Below, one piece after another: positions 34,919-44,362 of a stretch of DNA of 64,000 bases. A model generated the notes under the pieces. It saw nothing but the letters and a program-made list of their open reading frames with translations. It did not search any database and was not told where the DNA came from. Position 1 is the stretch's first letter. The number at the start of each line of letters is the position of its first letter. The stretch comes from Sphingomonas soli NBRC 100801 (GTDB lineage Bacteria; Pseudomonadota; Alphaproteobacteria; Sphingomonadales; Sphingomonadaceae). The stretch spans positions 62,001 through 126,000 of the forward strand of contig NZ_BCTZ01000012.1 in the NCBI RefSeq assembly GCF_001591025.1, in the 5' to 3' direction. Position numbers and translations under genes: made by a program.

Positions 34919-36007
34919 ATGCCCAACCTGTTTGATCCGATCCAGCTGGGCGATGTCGCTGCGCCCAACCGCATCCTGATGGCGCCGCTGACGAGGGGCC
35001 GGAGCACGCGCGAACATGTGCCGACGGCGATCATGGCGGATTATTACGCGCAGCGCGCCGCTGCGGGGCTGATCATTTCCGAAGGCACCGGCATCAGCCG
35101 CGAAGGGCTGGGCTGGCCCTACGCCCCGGGCCTGTGGACCGATGAGCAGGTCGAGGCCTGGAAGCCGGTGACCGAGGCGGTGCACAAGGCCGGCGGGCGC
35201 ATCTTCACCCAGCTTTGGCATATGGGCCGCATCGTCCATCCCGATTTTCTGGGCGGAGCCGCGCCACTCTCGGCCTCGGCGACCACAGCGCCCTACAAGG
35301 CGCACACCTATAATGGCAAGCAGCCGTATGCGCAGGCCCGCGCCGCGACGCTGGACGACATCGCCCGCACGCTGGACGATTACTCGCTGGCCACGCGCAA
35401 TGCGATCCGCGCCGGGTTCGACGGCGTCCAGCTCCACGCCGCCAATGGCTATCTGATCGACCAATTCCTGCGCGACAATTCCAATCTGCGCGACGACGAT
35501 TATGGTGGCAGCCCCGAAAATCGCGGTCGCCTGCTTCGCGAAGTCGTCGCGCGGCTGATCGGGGAGGCGGGTGCGGGGCGCACCGCCGTGCGCTTCTCGC
35601 CCAATGGTGACACGCAGGGCGTCTTCGACAGCGATCCGGCATCGGTGTTCGTGCCCGCGGCTAAATGGCTGTCGGACCAGAACATCGCGTTCCTGGAATT
35701 GCGCGAACAGACCCCCACCGGCACCTTTGGCAGCTCGGACCAGCCGCGCGTCTCGCCCGCGATCCGGCAGGTGTTCCACGGGCCGCTGATCCTCAACCAG
35801 GATTATGATCTGAAGCGCGCGCAGGAGGAGATCGCATCAGGCCTGGCCGACGGCATCGCCTTTGGCCGCCCCTTCCTCGCTAACCCCGACCTAGTCGAGC
35901 GCCTGCGCCGCGACGCGCCGTTCAACGCCCCCAATGTGGCGACGTTCTACACGCAAGGCACCGAGGGCTATACCGATTATCCGTCACTCGTCCTGGCCGG
36001 GAGCTAG
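34919..36007 (+). CDS. Old yellow enzyme family alkene reductase
   Basis: This 362-residue FMN protein has the OYE signatures LFDPIQLGDVAAPNRILMAP at the N-terminus, QLWHMGRIVHPD, GVQLHAANGYLIDQFLRDNS and DDYGGSPENRGRL. The His-Ala-Ala-Asn pair binds substrate and the Tyr in DDYGG is in the usual position. Such enzymes reduce activated C=C bonds and some nitro compounds with NAD(P)H. The physiological substrate is unknown. Confidence 0.92.
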   Translation: MPNLFDPIQLGDVAAPNRILMAPLTRGRSTREHVPTAIMADYYAQRAAAGLIISEGTGISREGLGWPYAPGLWTDEQVEAWKPVTEAVHKAGGRIFTQLWHMGRIVHPDFLGGAAPLSASATTAPYKAHTYNGKQPYAQARAATLDDIARTLDDYSLATRNAIRAGFDGVQLHAANGYLIDQFLRDNSNLRDDDYGGSPENRGRLLREVVARLIGEAGAGRTAVRFSPNGDTQGVFDSDPASVFVPAAKWLSDQNIAFLELREQTPTGTFGSSDQPRVSPAIRQVFHGPLILNQDYDLKRAQEEIASGLADGIAFGRPFLANPDLVERLRRDAPFNAPNVATFYTQGTEGYTDYPSLVLAGS

Positions 36008-36027
36008 ATCCGGACTTCTTGAACCCG

Positions 36028-36103
36028 ATCCCCGCGAAAGCACGGACTCCGGGGGCACCCAGCGGCGCGCTGCCTGGCTCTGGGTCCCCGCTTTCGCGGG
36101 GAT
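36028..36103. repeat. REP-like inverted repeat
   Basis: ATCCCCGCGAAAGC (36028-36041) faces a perfect reverse complement GCTTTCGCGGGGAT (36090-36103). It lies between the old yellow enzyme gene and a convergent hypothetical gene and may act as a bidirectional terminator. Confidence 0.7.
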
Positions 36104-36141
36104 GACGGCCAATCGATCCGGCGCGACCCCGCCGGACGGCT

Positions 36142-36615
36142 CTACGCGCCGGGATATCCGTTCCCGGGCTGGTTGAGCTCGTCGAGGAATCGCGTCGATG
36201 CGGCGCGGAGGTTCTTTTGCGTCGCCTCGTTCATCAAGAGGAACGGGAGAATGAACAGGAGCGGCCAGAAAAAGAAGATCAGCACCATGCCGATCAGCGC
36301 CATCGCAACTGCCACGATGCGCAGGCCCTTCAACTTTTCCTGACCCGCCAGCGACACCGCGATCTGCCGGGGTCCCTTGTCATCATACCACGGCTTGGTG
36401 TGGAGCAAGCGAGCCCCGCGCTGATCGAGCGTCGACGCGCTCGTGCGTTCGACCCGCGATCGCCGCACCGCCCGCGCCGCCGCCTTCAGATCGCGCCGTG
36501 GCGCAGGCGCTGGATCAGCGAAGGGGCGCACCGGCGCGTTGCCGTTCCAGGTATCGACGACTTCCAGCCGCCGTCCGCGCTCCACCACCTTGTAGCGGGT
36601 GCGCGGCGCATCCAT
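36142..36615 (-). CDS. Hypothetical membrane protein downstream of ribH
   Basis: This 157-residue protein is unrecognised. Residues 1-95 are basic and cytosolic-looking (KAAARAVRRSRVERT, LLHTKPWYDDKGPRQ). Hydrophobic segments span about 98-127 (LRIVAVAMALIGMVLIFFFW, PLLFILPFLL), probably a helical hairpin, and a short tail follows. It starts 5 nt after the ribH stop, so it is probably the last gene of the riboflavin operon. Codon use is like its neighbours. No function is proposed. Confidence 0.65.
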   Translation of the reverse strand: MDAPRTRYKVVERGRRLEVVDTWNGNAPVRPFADPAPAPRRDLKAAARAVRRSRVERTSASTLDQRGARLLHTKPWYDDKGPRQIAVSLAGQEKLKGLRIVAVAMALIGMVLIFFFWPLLFILPFLLMNEATQKNLRAASTRFLDELNQPGNGYPGA

Positions 36616-36620
36616 GCGAC

Positions 36621-37040
36621 TCAGCCGAACCTTGCCTGAAGCGCGAGCATCGCCAGCGCCGCTTCGGCAGCCTCACCGCCCTTGTTCTTCTCGTCCGGCC
36701 GGGCGCGGGCCAGCGCCTGTGCTTCATTCTCGACCGTAAGGATGCCGTTGCCGATCGCGACGCCATCCAGCGACAGCGCCATCAGGCCGCGCGCGCTTTC
36801 GCCCGCGACGATTTCGAAATGATAGGTCTCGCCGCGGATCACCACGCCGAGCGCGACATAGGCGTCATAGCGCTCGCTCTCGACCGCAAGCGCCACTGCG
36901 CCCGGAATCTCGAGCGCGCCGGGAACGGTGATCACTTCGTAGCTGTGCCCCGCCTTTTCGATCGCGGCAGTCGCGCCTTCGAGAAGCAGGTCGTTCAGAT
37001 GGGCGTAGAAGCGAGCCTCTACGATCAGCACATTCGCCAT
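36621..37040 (-). CDS. ribH: 6,7-dimethyl-8-ribityllumazine synthase
   Basis: This 139-residue protein has [33 protein letters not shown] and the [20 protein letters not shown] block of lumazine synthase, which condenses the ribityl-pyrimidine with dihydroxybutanone phosphate. It overlaps the upstream ribBX stop by 1 nt. The length is slightly short but all catalytic regions are present. Confidence 0.94.
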   Translation of the reverse strand: MANVLIVEARFYAHLNDLLLEGATAAIEKAGHSYEVITVPGALEIPGAVALAVESERYDAYVALGVVIRGETYHFEIVAGESARGLMALSLDGVAIGNGILTVENEAQALARARPDEKNKGGEAAEAALAMLALQARFG

Positions 37041-38176
37041 CAGGCCGCTCCGTCGATCGCGCGTTCGCCGACGATCGACAGGCCGTACCCGTCGAGGCCG
37101 ACCAGCGTGTGGTGGGTGTTGGTGAGCAGCACCATGTCGCGCACGCCCAGCTCGGTAAGGATGGTCGCGCCGACGCCGTAATCGCGCAATTCGTCCATAT
37201 CGGCGGCGGGCAGTTCGCCCGAGCGCGCCTGGAGCGAGACGGTGAACTTGTCGGGCCGGGCATGGCTGATCAGCACGACCACGCCGGCGCCTTCGCGGCC
37301 GATCATCTCCATCGAGCGCCGGAGCAGCCCGCCGCGCGCGCCGCCTTCGCCGAAGATGTCGCTGAAGGGCGACAATGCGTGCATGCGCACCAGCGTTGGC
37401 CGCGCCGGATCGACCTTGCCCTTGACCAGCGCGACCTGCTCGCTCTCGCTGGCCTTGTTCCAGAAGGTGATCGCGGTCCAGTCGCCGCCCCATTCACTGG
37501 TGAAGCGGGTTTCGGCGCGCTTCTCGACGAGATGGTCCTTGCGGCGGCGATAAGCGATCAGATCGCGGATCGTGCCGATCTTGAGATTGTGGAACTGCGC
37601 GAAGGAGACGAGATCGTCCATCCGCGCCATCGTGCCATCCTCGTTCATGATCTCGCAGATCACGCCCGAGGGATTGAGCCCGGCGAGCCGCGCGACGTCC
37701 ACCGCCGCTTCGGTATGGCCGGCGCGGACCAGCACGCCGCCGTCGCGCGCCACCAATGGGAAGACATGGCCGGGGGTGACGATCTCTTCCTTGCCCTTTG
37801 CCGCGTCGATCGCGACCGAGACGGTGCGCGCGCGGTCTGCGGCGGAGATGCCGGTGGTGACGCCGTCGCGCGCTTCGATCGAGACGGTGAAGGCGGTTTC
37901 GTGGCGGGTGCCGTTGTTGCGGCTCATCAGGCCGAGTCCGAGCTGCTCGACGCGCTCCTTGGTCATCGCGAGACAGATTAGGCCGCGGCCATATTTGGCC
38001 ATGAAGTTGATCGCGTCGGGGGTCGCCATCTGGGCCGGGATGATGAGATCCCCTTCATTCTCGCGATCCTCGTCATCGACCAGGATGAACATCCGGCCGT
38101 TGCGCGCCTCGTCGATGATCTCTTCGGGCGAGGACAGGAATGCGTGCTTCAGTCGAGCGATTTCAGGCTTTGCCAC
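37040..38176 (-). CDS. ribB: Dihydroxybutanone-phosphate synthase with degenerate RibA domain
   Basis: This 378-residue two-domain protein has RibB at about 1-205 with the acidic [19 protein letters not shown] and [15 protein letters not shown] motifs, fully consistent with making 3,4-dihydroxy-2-butanone 4-phosphate. The C-terminal half resembles GTP cyclohydrolase II, but its zinc site is gone: the region equivalent to CxxGDVFGSxRCDCG reads [18 protein letters not shown], with no Cys. It is therefore probably not a GTP cyclohydrolase II, and that activity must come from elsewhere. It overlaps ribE by 14 nt. Confidence 0.92.
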   Translation of the reverse strand: MAKPEIARLKHAFLSSPEEIIDEARNGRMFILVDDEDRENEGDLIIPAQMATPDAINFMAKYGRGLICLAMTKERVEQLGLGLMSRNNGTRHETAFTVSIEARDGVTTGISAADRARTVSVAIDAAKGKEEIVTPGHVFPLVARDGGVLVRAGHTEAAVDVARLAGLNPSGVICEIMNEDGTMARMDDLVSFAQFHNLKIGTIRDLIAYRRRKDHLVEKRAETRFTSEWGGDWTAITFWNKASESEQVALVKGKVDPARPTLVRMHALSPFSDIFGEGGARGGLLRRSMEMIGREGAGVVVLISHARPDKFTVSLQARSGELPAADMDELRDYGVGATILTELGVRDMVLLTNTHHTLVGLDGYGLSIVGERAIDGAA

Positions 38177-38771
38177 GAAGGGCCTCCATGCGCTGCAGAT
38201 AGCGGGCGAGCACGTCGATCTCGATATTGACCGCCTGGCCGGCAGCCAGAGTCGCGAACGTGGTCACCGCAGCGGTATGCGGGATGATGTTGAGGTCGAA
38301 TTCGAAGCCGTTCGCAGTGTCGCGCACCGCGTTTACGGTGAGCGACACGCCGTCGATCGTGATCGAGCCCTTGGGCGCGACGAACGGAGCTAGATCGGGG
38401 CCGGCGGCAATGACGACGCGGTGCGATCCGCCCTCTTCCGTCACGCTGGCGACGGTGCCGATGCCGTCGACATGGCCGGTAACGATATGCCCGCCCAGTT
38501 CGTCGCCGAGCCGAAGCGCCCGCTCCAGATTGATGCGGCGGCCCGCGGCCCACATGCCGGTGGCGGTGCGCGAGACGGTTTCGCCCGACACGTCGAAGGC
38601 GAGCCAGCCCGCCCCCTTGTCGACCACGGTGAGGCAGACACCCGAACAGGCGACCGACGCGCCCAGATCGATGCCGGCGGTGTCATAGCCGCAGGTGACG
38701 CGGACGCGCAGGTCGCCCCGCGTGTCTGCGACCTCGATGGTGCCGATGTCGGTGACGATTCCCGTGAACAT
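38163..38771 (-). CDS. ribE: Riboflavin synthase alpha subunit
   Basis: This 202-residue protein has the two tandem lumazine-binding repeats of riboflavin synthase. It starts [13 protein letters not shown], then has [15 protein letters not shown] and, in the second repeat, [14 protein letters not shown] and [13 protein letters not shown]. It dismutates two lumazines into riboflavin. The ATG at 38771 is the family start and overlaps the ribD stop; upstream codons in frame belong to ribD. Confidence 0.95.
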   Translation of the reverse strand: MFTGIVTDIGTIEVADTRGDLRVRVTCGYDTAGIDLGASVACSGVCLTVVDKGAGWLAFDVSGETVSRTATGMWAAGRRINLERALRLGDELGGHIVTGHVDGIGTVASVTEEGGSHRVVIAAGPDLAPFVAPKGSITIDGVSLTVNAVRDTANGFEFDLNIIPHTAAVTTFATLAAGQAVNIEIDVLARYLQRMEALRGKA

Positions 38772-39721
38772 TATTGTGCCGCGTAGACCTCTAGCCGGTC
38801 GCTGCCAAGCTGCCGCTCGTCGGTGAGCCGCCAACGGCCATGCGCCTCGGCCAGCGAACCCATCCCGATATCGCCCAGCGCAGCCTTGCCCGAGCCGATC
38901 AGAATGGGCGCGCGATAGAGCAAAAGGCGATCGATGAGTCCCGCGCGCAGGAACGATGCCGCCGTCTCCGCGCCCCCTTCGACCAGCAGATGGTCGCCCT
39001 CGAGATGGGCGATGTCGCCGGGAGATCTCACCTCGCCCGATGCGGAAAGCACCAGCCTGCGCGGCGAGCGCGCTTCGAGACCCCGCAGGCGTACATCGAG
39101 CGCGGGAGAATCCATGTCCCAGGTTCCGCGCCCGACGAGGATCGACTCATGCCGCGCGCGTTCGAGATGCGCATGCGCGCGGGCCGCAGCCCCGGTGATC
39201 CATCTGCTTTCGCCAGAGGCCAAAGCAATCCGGCCATCGAGCGAAGTGGCGAGCTTGAGCGTCACATGCGGGCGGCCCTTGGCCTGACGGGTCAGGAAGC
39301 CCGCCATCGCCTGCCGCGCGGCAGGCGTGCCGACGCGCTCCGTGACCTCAATGCCAGCCTCGCGCAGCCGCGCCGCGCCCGCGCCATTGGTTCGCGGATC
39401 GGGATCCTCCAGCGCGATCACCACCCGGGCCACACCAGCGGCGATCAGGAGATCGGAACAGGCGGGGCCCCGGTCCGATTGATGGGCACAGGGCTCGAGC
39501 GTCACATAGACAGTTGCGCCGCGCGACTTTTCCCCCGCCTGCGCCAGCGCCGCGGCCTCGGCATGCGGGCGACCGCCGGGCTGGGTCCAGCCGCGCCCGA
39601 CCACGCGACCCTTTGATACGATCACGCAGCCGACATTGGGATTGGGCGCAGTCCGCCCGCGCGCCCGCTCCGAAAGCGCGCAGGCTGCGGCCATCCAGCG
39701 CGAGTCGTTCAGATCCCCCAC
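38771..39721 (-). CDS. ribD: Bifunctional deaminase/reductase RibD
   Basis: This 316-residue protein has an N-terminal zinc deaminase (TAPNPNVGCVIV, HAEAAAL, LEPCAHQSDRGPACSDLL) and a C-terminal reductase domain (RPHVTLKLATSLDGRIAL, WITGAAARAHAH, ILVGRGTW). It carries out the second and third steps after GTP opening. The GTG at 39721 gives the usual N-terminal length and overlaps the preceding gene; an ATG at 39694 is possible. Confidence 0.92.
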   Translation of the reverse strand: MGDLNDSRWMAAACALSERARGRTAPNPNVGCVIVSKGRVVGRGWTQPGGRPHAEAAALAQAGEKSRGATVYVTLEPCAHQSDRGPACSDLLIAAGVARVVIALEDPDPRTNGAGAARLREAGIEVTERVGTPAARQAMAGFLTRQAKGRPHVTLKLATSLDGRIALASGESRWITGAAARAHAHLERARHESILVGRGTWDMDSPALDVRLRGLEARSPRRLVLSASGEVRSPGDIAHLEGDHLLVEGGAETAASFLRAGLIDRLLLYRAPILIGSGKAALGDIGMGSLAEAHGRWRLTDERQLGSDRLEVYAAQ

Positions 39722-40059
39722 GATTTCAGCTTGTCGTCGATCTTCTTGAATTCCTGGCGCCGCTTTTCCTGCGCGTCCTCGATCGCCTTTTTCCGTGCCT
39801 GCTCCTTGGGCAGGTCGATCTTCTGCTGCGCGATGATCTCCGCATCGGTACGGTTTGCGGCGTAGCTCTGCACATAGATGATGTCCGGCTCGACATATTC
39901 GGGCGCGACATTGGTATCGCTCGAAAAGACGAGGATCACCGTCCAGGTCGTCGCGATCGAAAGCGCCAGGAAGCCGACTTCATAAGGCTTGCGCGACGCC
40001 AGCCACGCCCGGAGATCGCGAAAGGCCCGTAGCGGCGAGAAGCGCGTGAATATGCTCAT
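39709..40059 (-). CDS. Hypothetical single-helix membrane protein
   Basis: This 116-residue protein has one membrane helix at about 26-45 (YEVGFLALSIATTWTVILVF). A periplasmic-side C-terminal region with a Lys/Glu/Gln-rich helix (KEQARKKAIEDAQEKRRQE) is likely a coiled coil. I do not recognise the family. It lies 61 nt after the TonB-like gene and overlaps ribD by 13 nt, so it is probably translated with both. A support role for the TonB-like protein is conceivable but unproven. Confidence 0.65.
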   Translation of the reverse strand: MSIFTRFSPLRAFRDLRAWLASRKPYEVGFLALSIATTWTVILVFSSDTNVAPEYVEPDIIYVQSYAANRTDAEIIAQQKIDLPKEQARKKAIEDAQEKRRQEFKKIDDKLKSWGI

Positions 40060-40120
40060 ATTGCTCCGAAGATAGGGATGCGGAGGCCCGGGAGCCAGCC
40101 CCCGCATCCCATGTTGCGCT

Positions 40121-40783
40121 TCAGGCATTCTTGAGTTCGAAGCGCACGCTCATCGTTTTCCAGCTTTCCTGCGGCACGCCGCCCCGCGTCGCGGGCTTGA
40201 AGCGCCACTTGTTCAGCGCCTGCCGCTTCGTCGCTTCGAAAAAGGCTGCACTCGTTGCGCTGACCTGTTCGACCGCCTTCACGCGGCCATCGGTTCCGAT
40301 CAGCACCCGGACCGATACCGTGCCATCGCGTTGGGCACGAAGCTCGGAAGACGGATATTCCGGCTGATAGGCGTCGGCGAATCGCGGATCGCGCTGGGCC
40401 GCGATCAGCGGGGGCAGCGGCGGCAACGGCTCCGCGATCACGGTTGGCCCGGGATTGTCGATGATCACCGGCCCGGGGAGATCGACCGGCATCACCGTTG
40501 TCCCGGACATTACGGGCTGCTGCGGCTGGGGGATCGGCGGCTGGGGAATATAGAGCTCCGGCTGGCTTGGACGAGGGGCGCTCTCCGGCTGGGGAACAGA
40601 CTCAGGCGGCGGCGGAGCGGGATCCTTGTAATCCACGATCGTGATGGACTTGGGACGCACACCGGGCACGATATTGGGCAGGAACGTCGTGAGCCCCACG
40701 AGCAGCAGCCCGCTGATGGCGAGCGAACCGCCCAGGCTGATCGAGCGCGGGGCACGGGGGACGTAGCGTTGACTGGCATACAT
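40121..40783 (-). CDS. TonB-like energy transducer
   Basis: This 220-residue protein has an N-terminal membrane helix at about 18-42, a long Pro-rich periplasmic linker (repeats such as PQPESAPRPSQPE and PQPPIPQPQQP) and a C-terminal TonB domain (YPSSELRAQRDGTVSVRVLI, then RQALNKWRFKPA). It would pass proton-motive force to outer-membrane receptors. No exbB/exbD lies beside it. A well-spaced promoter with a Zur-like box over the -10 lies upstream. The ATG at 40783 has GGAG nearby; 40798 is an alternative. Confidence 0.87.
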   Translation of the reverse strand: MYASQRYVPRAPRSISLGGSLAISGLLLVGLTTFLPNIVPGVRPKSITIVDYKDPAPPPPESVPQPESAPRPSQPELYIPQPPIPQPQQPVMSGTTVMPVDLPGPVIIDNPGPTVIAEPLPPLPPLIAAQRDPRFADAYQPEYPSSELRAQRDGTVSVRVLIGTDGRVKAVEQVSATSAAFFEATKRQALNKWRFKPATRGGVPQESWKTMSVRFELKNA

Positions 40784-40827
40784 GGCGTTGCACTCCATCT
40801 CCACTTGCCGGTCACGTGCCGGCTTCA

Positions 40828-40859
40828 GTTATGATACAACATTACATACGCTCGGTAAA
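40828..40859 (-). promoter_or_regulatory. Promoter of the TonB-like gene with Zur-like box
   Basis: The minus strand has TTTACC (40859-40854), a 17-nt spacer and TATCAT (40836-40831). Over the -10 lies GTTATGATACAAC (40828-40840, + strand), one base from GTTATGATATAAC, the core I associate with Zur sites in proteobacteria. Zinc repression of a TonB gene would be plausible. Confidence 0.5.
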
Positions 40860-40870
40860 TAGTTCCCTCG

Positions 40871-42196
40871 TCATGCGCGGCGGAGGCGTTGGAGCGTGCG
40901 ATCCTTGCCGATCAGCGGGAGCAGGGCGGCCATATCGGGGCCATGATCGCGCCCGGTGAGCGCGAGTCGCAGCGGCAGGAAAAGCGCGCGGCCCTTGCGG
41001 CCGCTGACTTCCTTCAGCGCGCTGGTGAGTTGCGCCCAGGGGTCCGCATCCCAATCGATCGCCGAAGCGGCTTGTGCCGCCTGCGCCAGGAACGCGCGGT
41101 CCTCATCGGCGATAGTGGCGTCGACGGGCCCCTCGACCACCGCCCACCATTCGGCTGCTTCGGCGACGCGCGAAAGATTGGGGCGAATCGCTTCCCATGC
41201 CGCGGAGTGCATCGCTACGGGCAACCGGCCGCGCACCGCTTCGAAATCGAGCTGGTGGACGATCTTGGCGTTGAGGCCGGCCAGTTCGGCCTGGTCGAAG
41301 CGCGCGGGGGCGCGGCCGAACCGGGCGAAATCGAAGCTCTCGATCAGCGGCGCGGGATCGACGAACGGCTCGATCGGGTCGCTGGTGCCGAGGCGACCGA
41401 GCAAGGCCATCAGCGCCTGAGGCTCGATGCCTTCCTCCCGGAAGTGATCGACACCCAGCGAACCGAGCCGCTTGGACAGCTTGCCTTCGCTCCCCGTCAG
41501 CAGCGCCTCATGCGCGAAGCGGGGCGGTTGCGCGCCCATCGCCTGGAACATCTGGAGCTGGAGGGCGGTGTTGGAGACATGATCCTCTCCACGCACGACA
41601 TGCGTCACGCCCATATCGACATCGTCGATCACCGACGGGAGCAGATACAGCCAGGAGCCATCGGCGCGGCGGATGACAGGATCGCTCATCGTCGCGGCAT
41701 CGAAGCGCTGGGGGCCGCGAATCAGGTCGTCCCACAGGATCGGCACATGATCGAGACGGAAGCGCCAGTGCGGGCGGCGCCCCTGCGCTTCCAGATCCGT
41801 ACGCTCGGCAGCACCCAGCGAGAGCGCGGTGCGCTCATAGACGGGCGGAAGCCCCCGGCCGAGCAGTACCTTGCGCCGAAGCTCAAGCTCGTCTGGCGTC
41901 TCATATGCCGGATAGACCCATGCGCGAGCGACCAGATCGGCAAAGACCACTTCGTAGCGATCGGCACGCGCCGACTGGCGCTCCTCGCCATCGTAACCGA
42001 GCCCCATCCAGGCGAGATCGGCGCGGATCGACTCGACATGGCGATCCTCCGAACGCTCGGCATCGGTATCGTCGATACGCAGCAGGAACCGGCCGCCATG
42101 GCGCCTGGCGAACAGCCAATTATGCAGCGCCGTTCGCAAATTGCCGACATGGAGCGTGCCGGTGGGGCTCGGGGCGAAACGGGTGGTGACGGTCAT
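40871..42196 (-). CDS. gltX: Glutamyl-tRNA synthetase (GltX2-type)
   Basis: This 441-residue class I synthetase starts TTRFAPSPTGTLHVGNLRTA, whose HVGN is the HIGH motif, and has the KMSKS-type loop GKLSKRLGS at about 236-244. YLLPSVIDDVDMGVTHVVRG is typical of GluRS. Alphaproteobacteria often have two gltX paralogues; this resembles the second, somewhat shorter type. Whether it charges tRNA-Glu or tRNA-Gln is not decided by what I can see. Confidence 0.93.
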   Translation of the reverse strand: MTVTTRFAPSPTGTLHVGNLRTALHNWLFARRHGGRFLLRIDDTDAERSEDRHVESIRADLAWMGLGYDGEERQSARADRYEVVFADLVARAWVYPAYETPDELELRRKVLLGRGLPPVYERTALSLGAAERTDLEAQGRRPHWRFRLDHVPILWDDLIRGPQRFDAATMSDPVIRRADGSWLYLLPSVIDDVDMGVTHVVRGEDHVSNTALQLQMFQAMGAQPPRFAHEALLTGSEGKLSKRLGSLGVDHFREEGIEPQALMALLGRLGTSDPIEPFVDPAPLIESFDFARFGRAPARFDQAELAGLNAKIVHQLDFEAVRGRLPVAMHSAAWEAIRPNLSRVAEAAEWWAVVEGPVDATIADEDRAFLAQAAQAASAIDWDADPWAQLTSALKEVSGRKGRALFLPLRLALTGRDHGPDMAALLPLIGKDRTLQRLRRA

Positions 42197-42284
42197 CGCG
42201 TGGGCCTAAGACCGCTTATGCCCCTTTGCCAAGCGGGAACACGGCCCTAAGGGGGGCGCACACCAGCAGCCAACGGGACATGAC

Positions 42285-43220
<936 letters not shown>

Positions 43221-43242
43221 CGCGCGGAAGGTGACACTAAGG

Positions 43243-43989
43243 TTACACCAAGGCGTCCCATAGCAGCTTCAGGCCGACCAGGATCATCAGCCAGTAGATC
43301 GCGCCGTAGAAGTGCTCAGCCGACACACGGCGAACCAGCCAGACACCTGACAGCGTTGACAGGATGGCGACCGGCACCAAAGCGGCGGCGGCGAGCAGAT
43401 TGGCGGGGGTGAACTGGCCGAGCGCCAGATAGGCAGGCACCTTGATCCAGTTGACCACCGCGAAGAAGATCGCGGTGGTGCCGACCAGCACGTCGCGGGC
43501 GAGGCGGCGGGGCAGCACCCAGAGCTGAAAGGGCGGACCGCCGGCATGGGCGATCTGGCTGGTGAAGCCAGCCGCCACGCCCGCCAGCGCCCCGACCCAG
43601 CCGGGCGAGTTGCGCGCCTCCGGCAGCTCGCGCCGCTCGATCCACAGGCGATAGGCACCGAACAGGATCGAGATCGCGCCGACCGCCGCCATCACCGCAT
43701 CGGGCGATACCGAGGCGGCGAACACATAGCCGAGCAGGATGCCGAGCGCCGCCCCGGGCAGCATCCAGCCGAGCACGAACCAGTCGACCGATCGCCGGAA
43801 CGCCCAGACCCCGACCACATCCTGCACGATCAGCAAGGGCAGCATGATCGCAGCGGCGCGGACAGGATCGGTAACCAGCGCGAGCATTGGCAGCGACAGC
43901 GCCCCCATGCCCGCAAAGCCGCCCTTGGCGAGCCCGAGCAGGATGACGGCGGGGATGGCGAGCGCCCAGAAATGCCAATCGGCGAGCAT
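43243..43989 (-). CDS. TauE/SafE family membrane permease
   Basis: This 248-residue protein has about eight membrane helices and the TauE/SafE pattern: KGGFAGMGALSLPMLAL near the N-terminus and AGFTSQIAHAGGPPFQLWVL in the middle. Family members export sulfite, sulfoacetate or related organosulfur anions, but many have unknown substrates. It is monocistronic and divergent from the next gene. Confidence 0.85.
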   Translation of the reverse strand: MLADWHFWALAIPAVILLGLAKGGFAGMGALSLPMLALVTDPVRAAAIMLPLLIVQDVVGVWAFRRSVDWFVLGWMLPGAALGILLGYVFAASVSPDAVMAAVGAISILFGAYRLWIERRELPEARNSPGWVGALAGVAAGFTSQIAHAGGPPFQLWVLPRRLARDVLVGTTAIFFAVVNWIKVPAYLALGQFTPANLLAAAALVPVAILSTLSGVWLVRRVSAEHFYGAIYWLMILVGLKLLWDALV

Positions 43990-44041
43990 CGCCGTTCGCT
44001 AGCGGGTTTGCGCGGCCAGCCAAAGTGCCTAATCGGGAGCC

Positions 44042-44362
44042 ATGGCAGAGGACCGCACCGGACAGACCGTGGTGATATTCGTCTCGCGACGCAGCGGGGT
44101 GGATCCCGAAGGCTATGCCCTGGCCGCCGCGGCGATGGACGCGCTGGCATCCGAGCAGCCCGGCTATCGCGGCGTCGATCATTTCTCGAACGACGGGCTC
44201 GGCATGACGCTCAGCTACTGGGCCGATGAGGCCAGCGCAGTGGCGTGGCGCGAGCATCCCGAGCACGCCGCAACGCGCGAGGCCGGGCGCGACCGCTGGT
44301 ATGACTGGTACATGCTGCACGTCGCGGCGATCGAACGCAGCTATCACTGGACGCGCGGATGA
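44042..44362 (+). CDS. Antibiotic biosynthesis monooxygenase-fold protein
   Basis: This 106-residue ferredoxin-like dimeric alpha-beta barrel protein has VVIFVSRRSGVDPEGYALAA, the YWADEASAVAWREHPEHAAT block and WYDWYMLHVAAIERSY. ABM proteins are cofactor-free small oxygenases or heme-degrading enzymes; many are of unknown function. Its stop overlaps the MFS start (ATGA), so the two are made together. Confidence 0.8.
   Translation: MAEDRTGQTVVIFVSRRSGVDPEGYALAAAAMDALASEQPGYRGVDHFSNDGLGMTLSYWADEASAVAWREHPEHAATREAGRDRWYDWYMLHVAAIERSYHWTRG

Noticed and set aside
36616..39800. FMN riboswitch in the riboflavin operon
   Set aside because: Genes overlap or abut and no conserved FMN-element blocks are visible before ribD, ribE, ribB or ribH.
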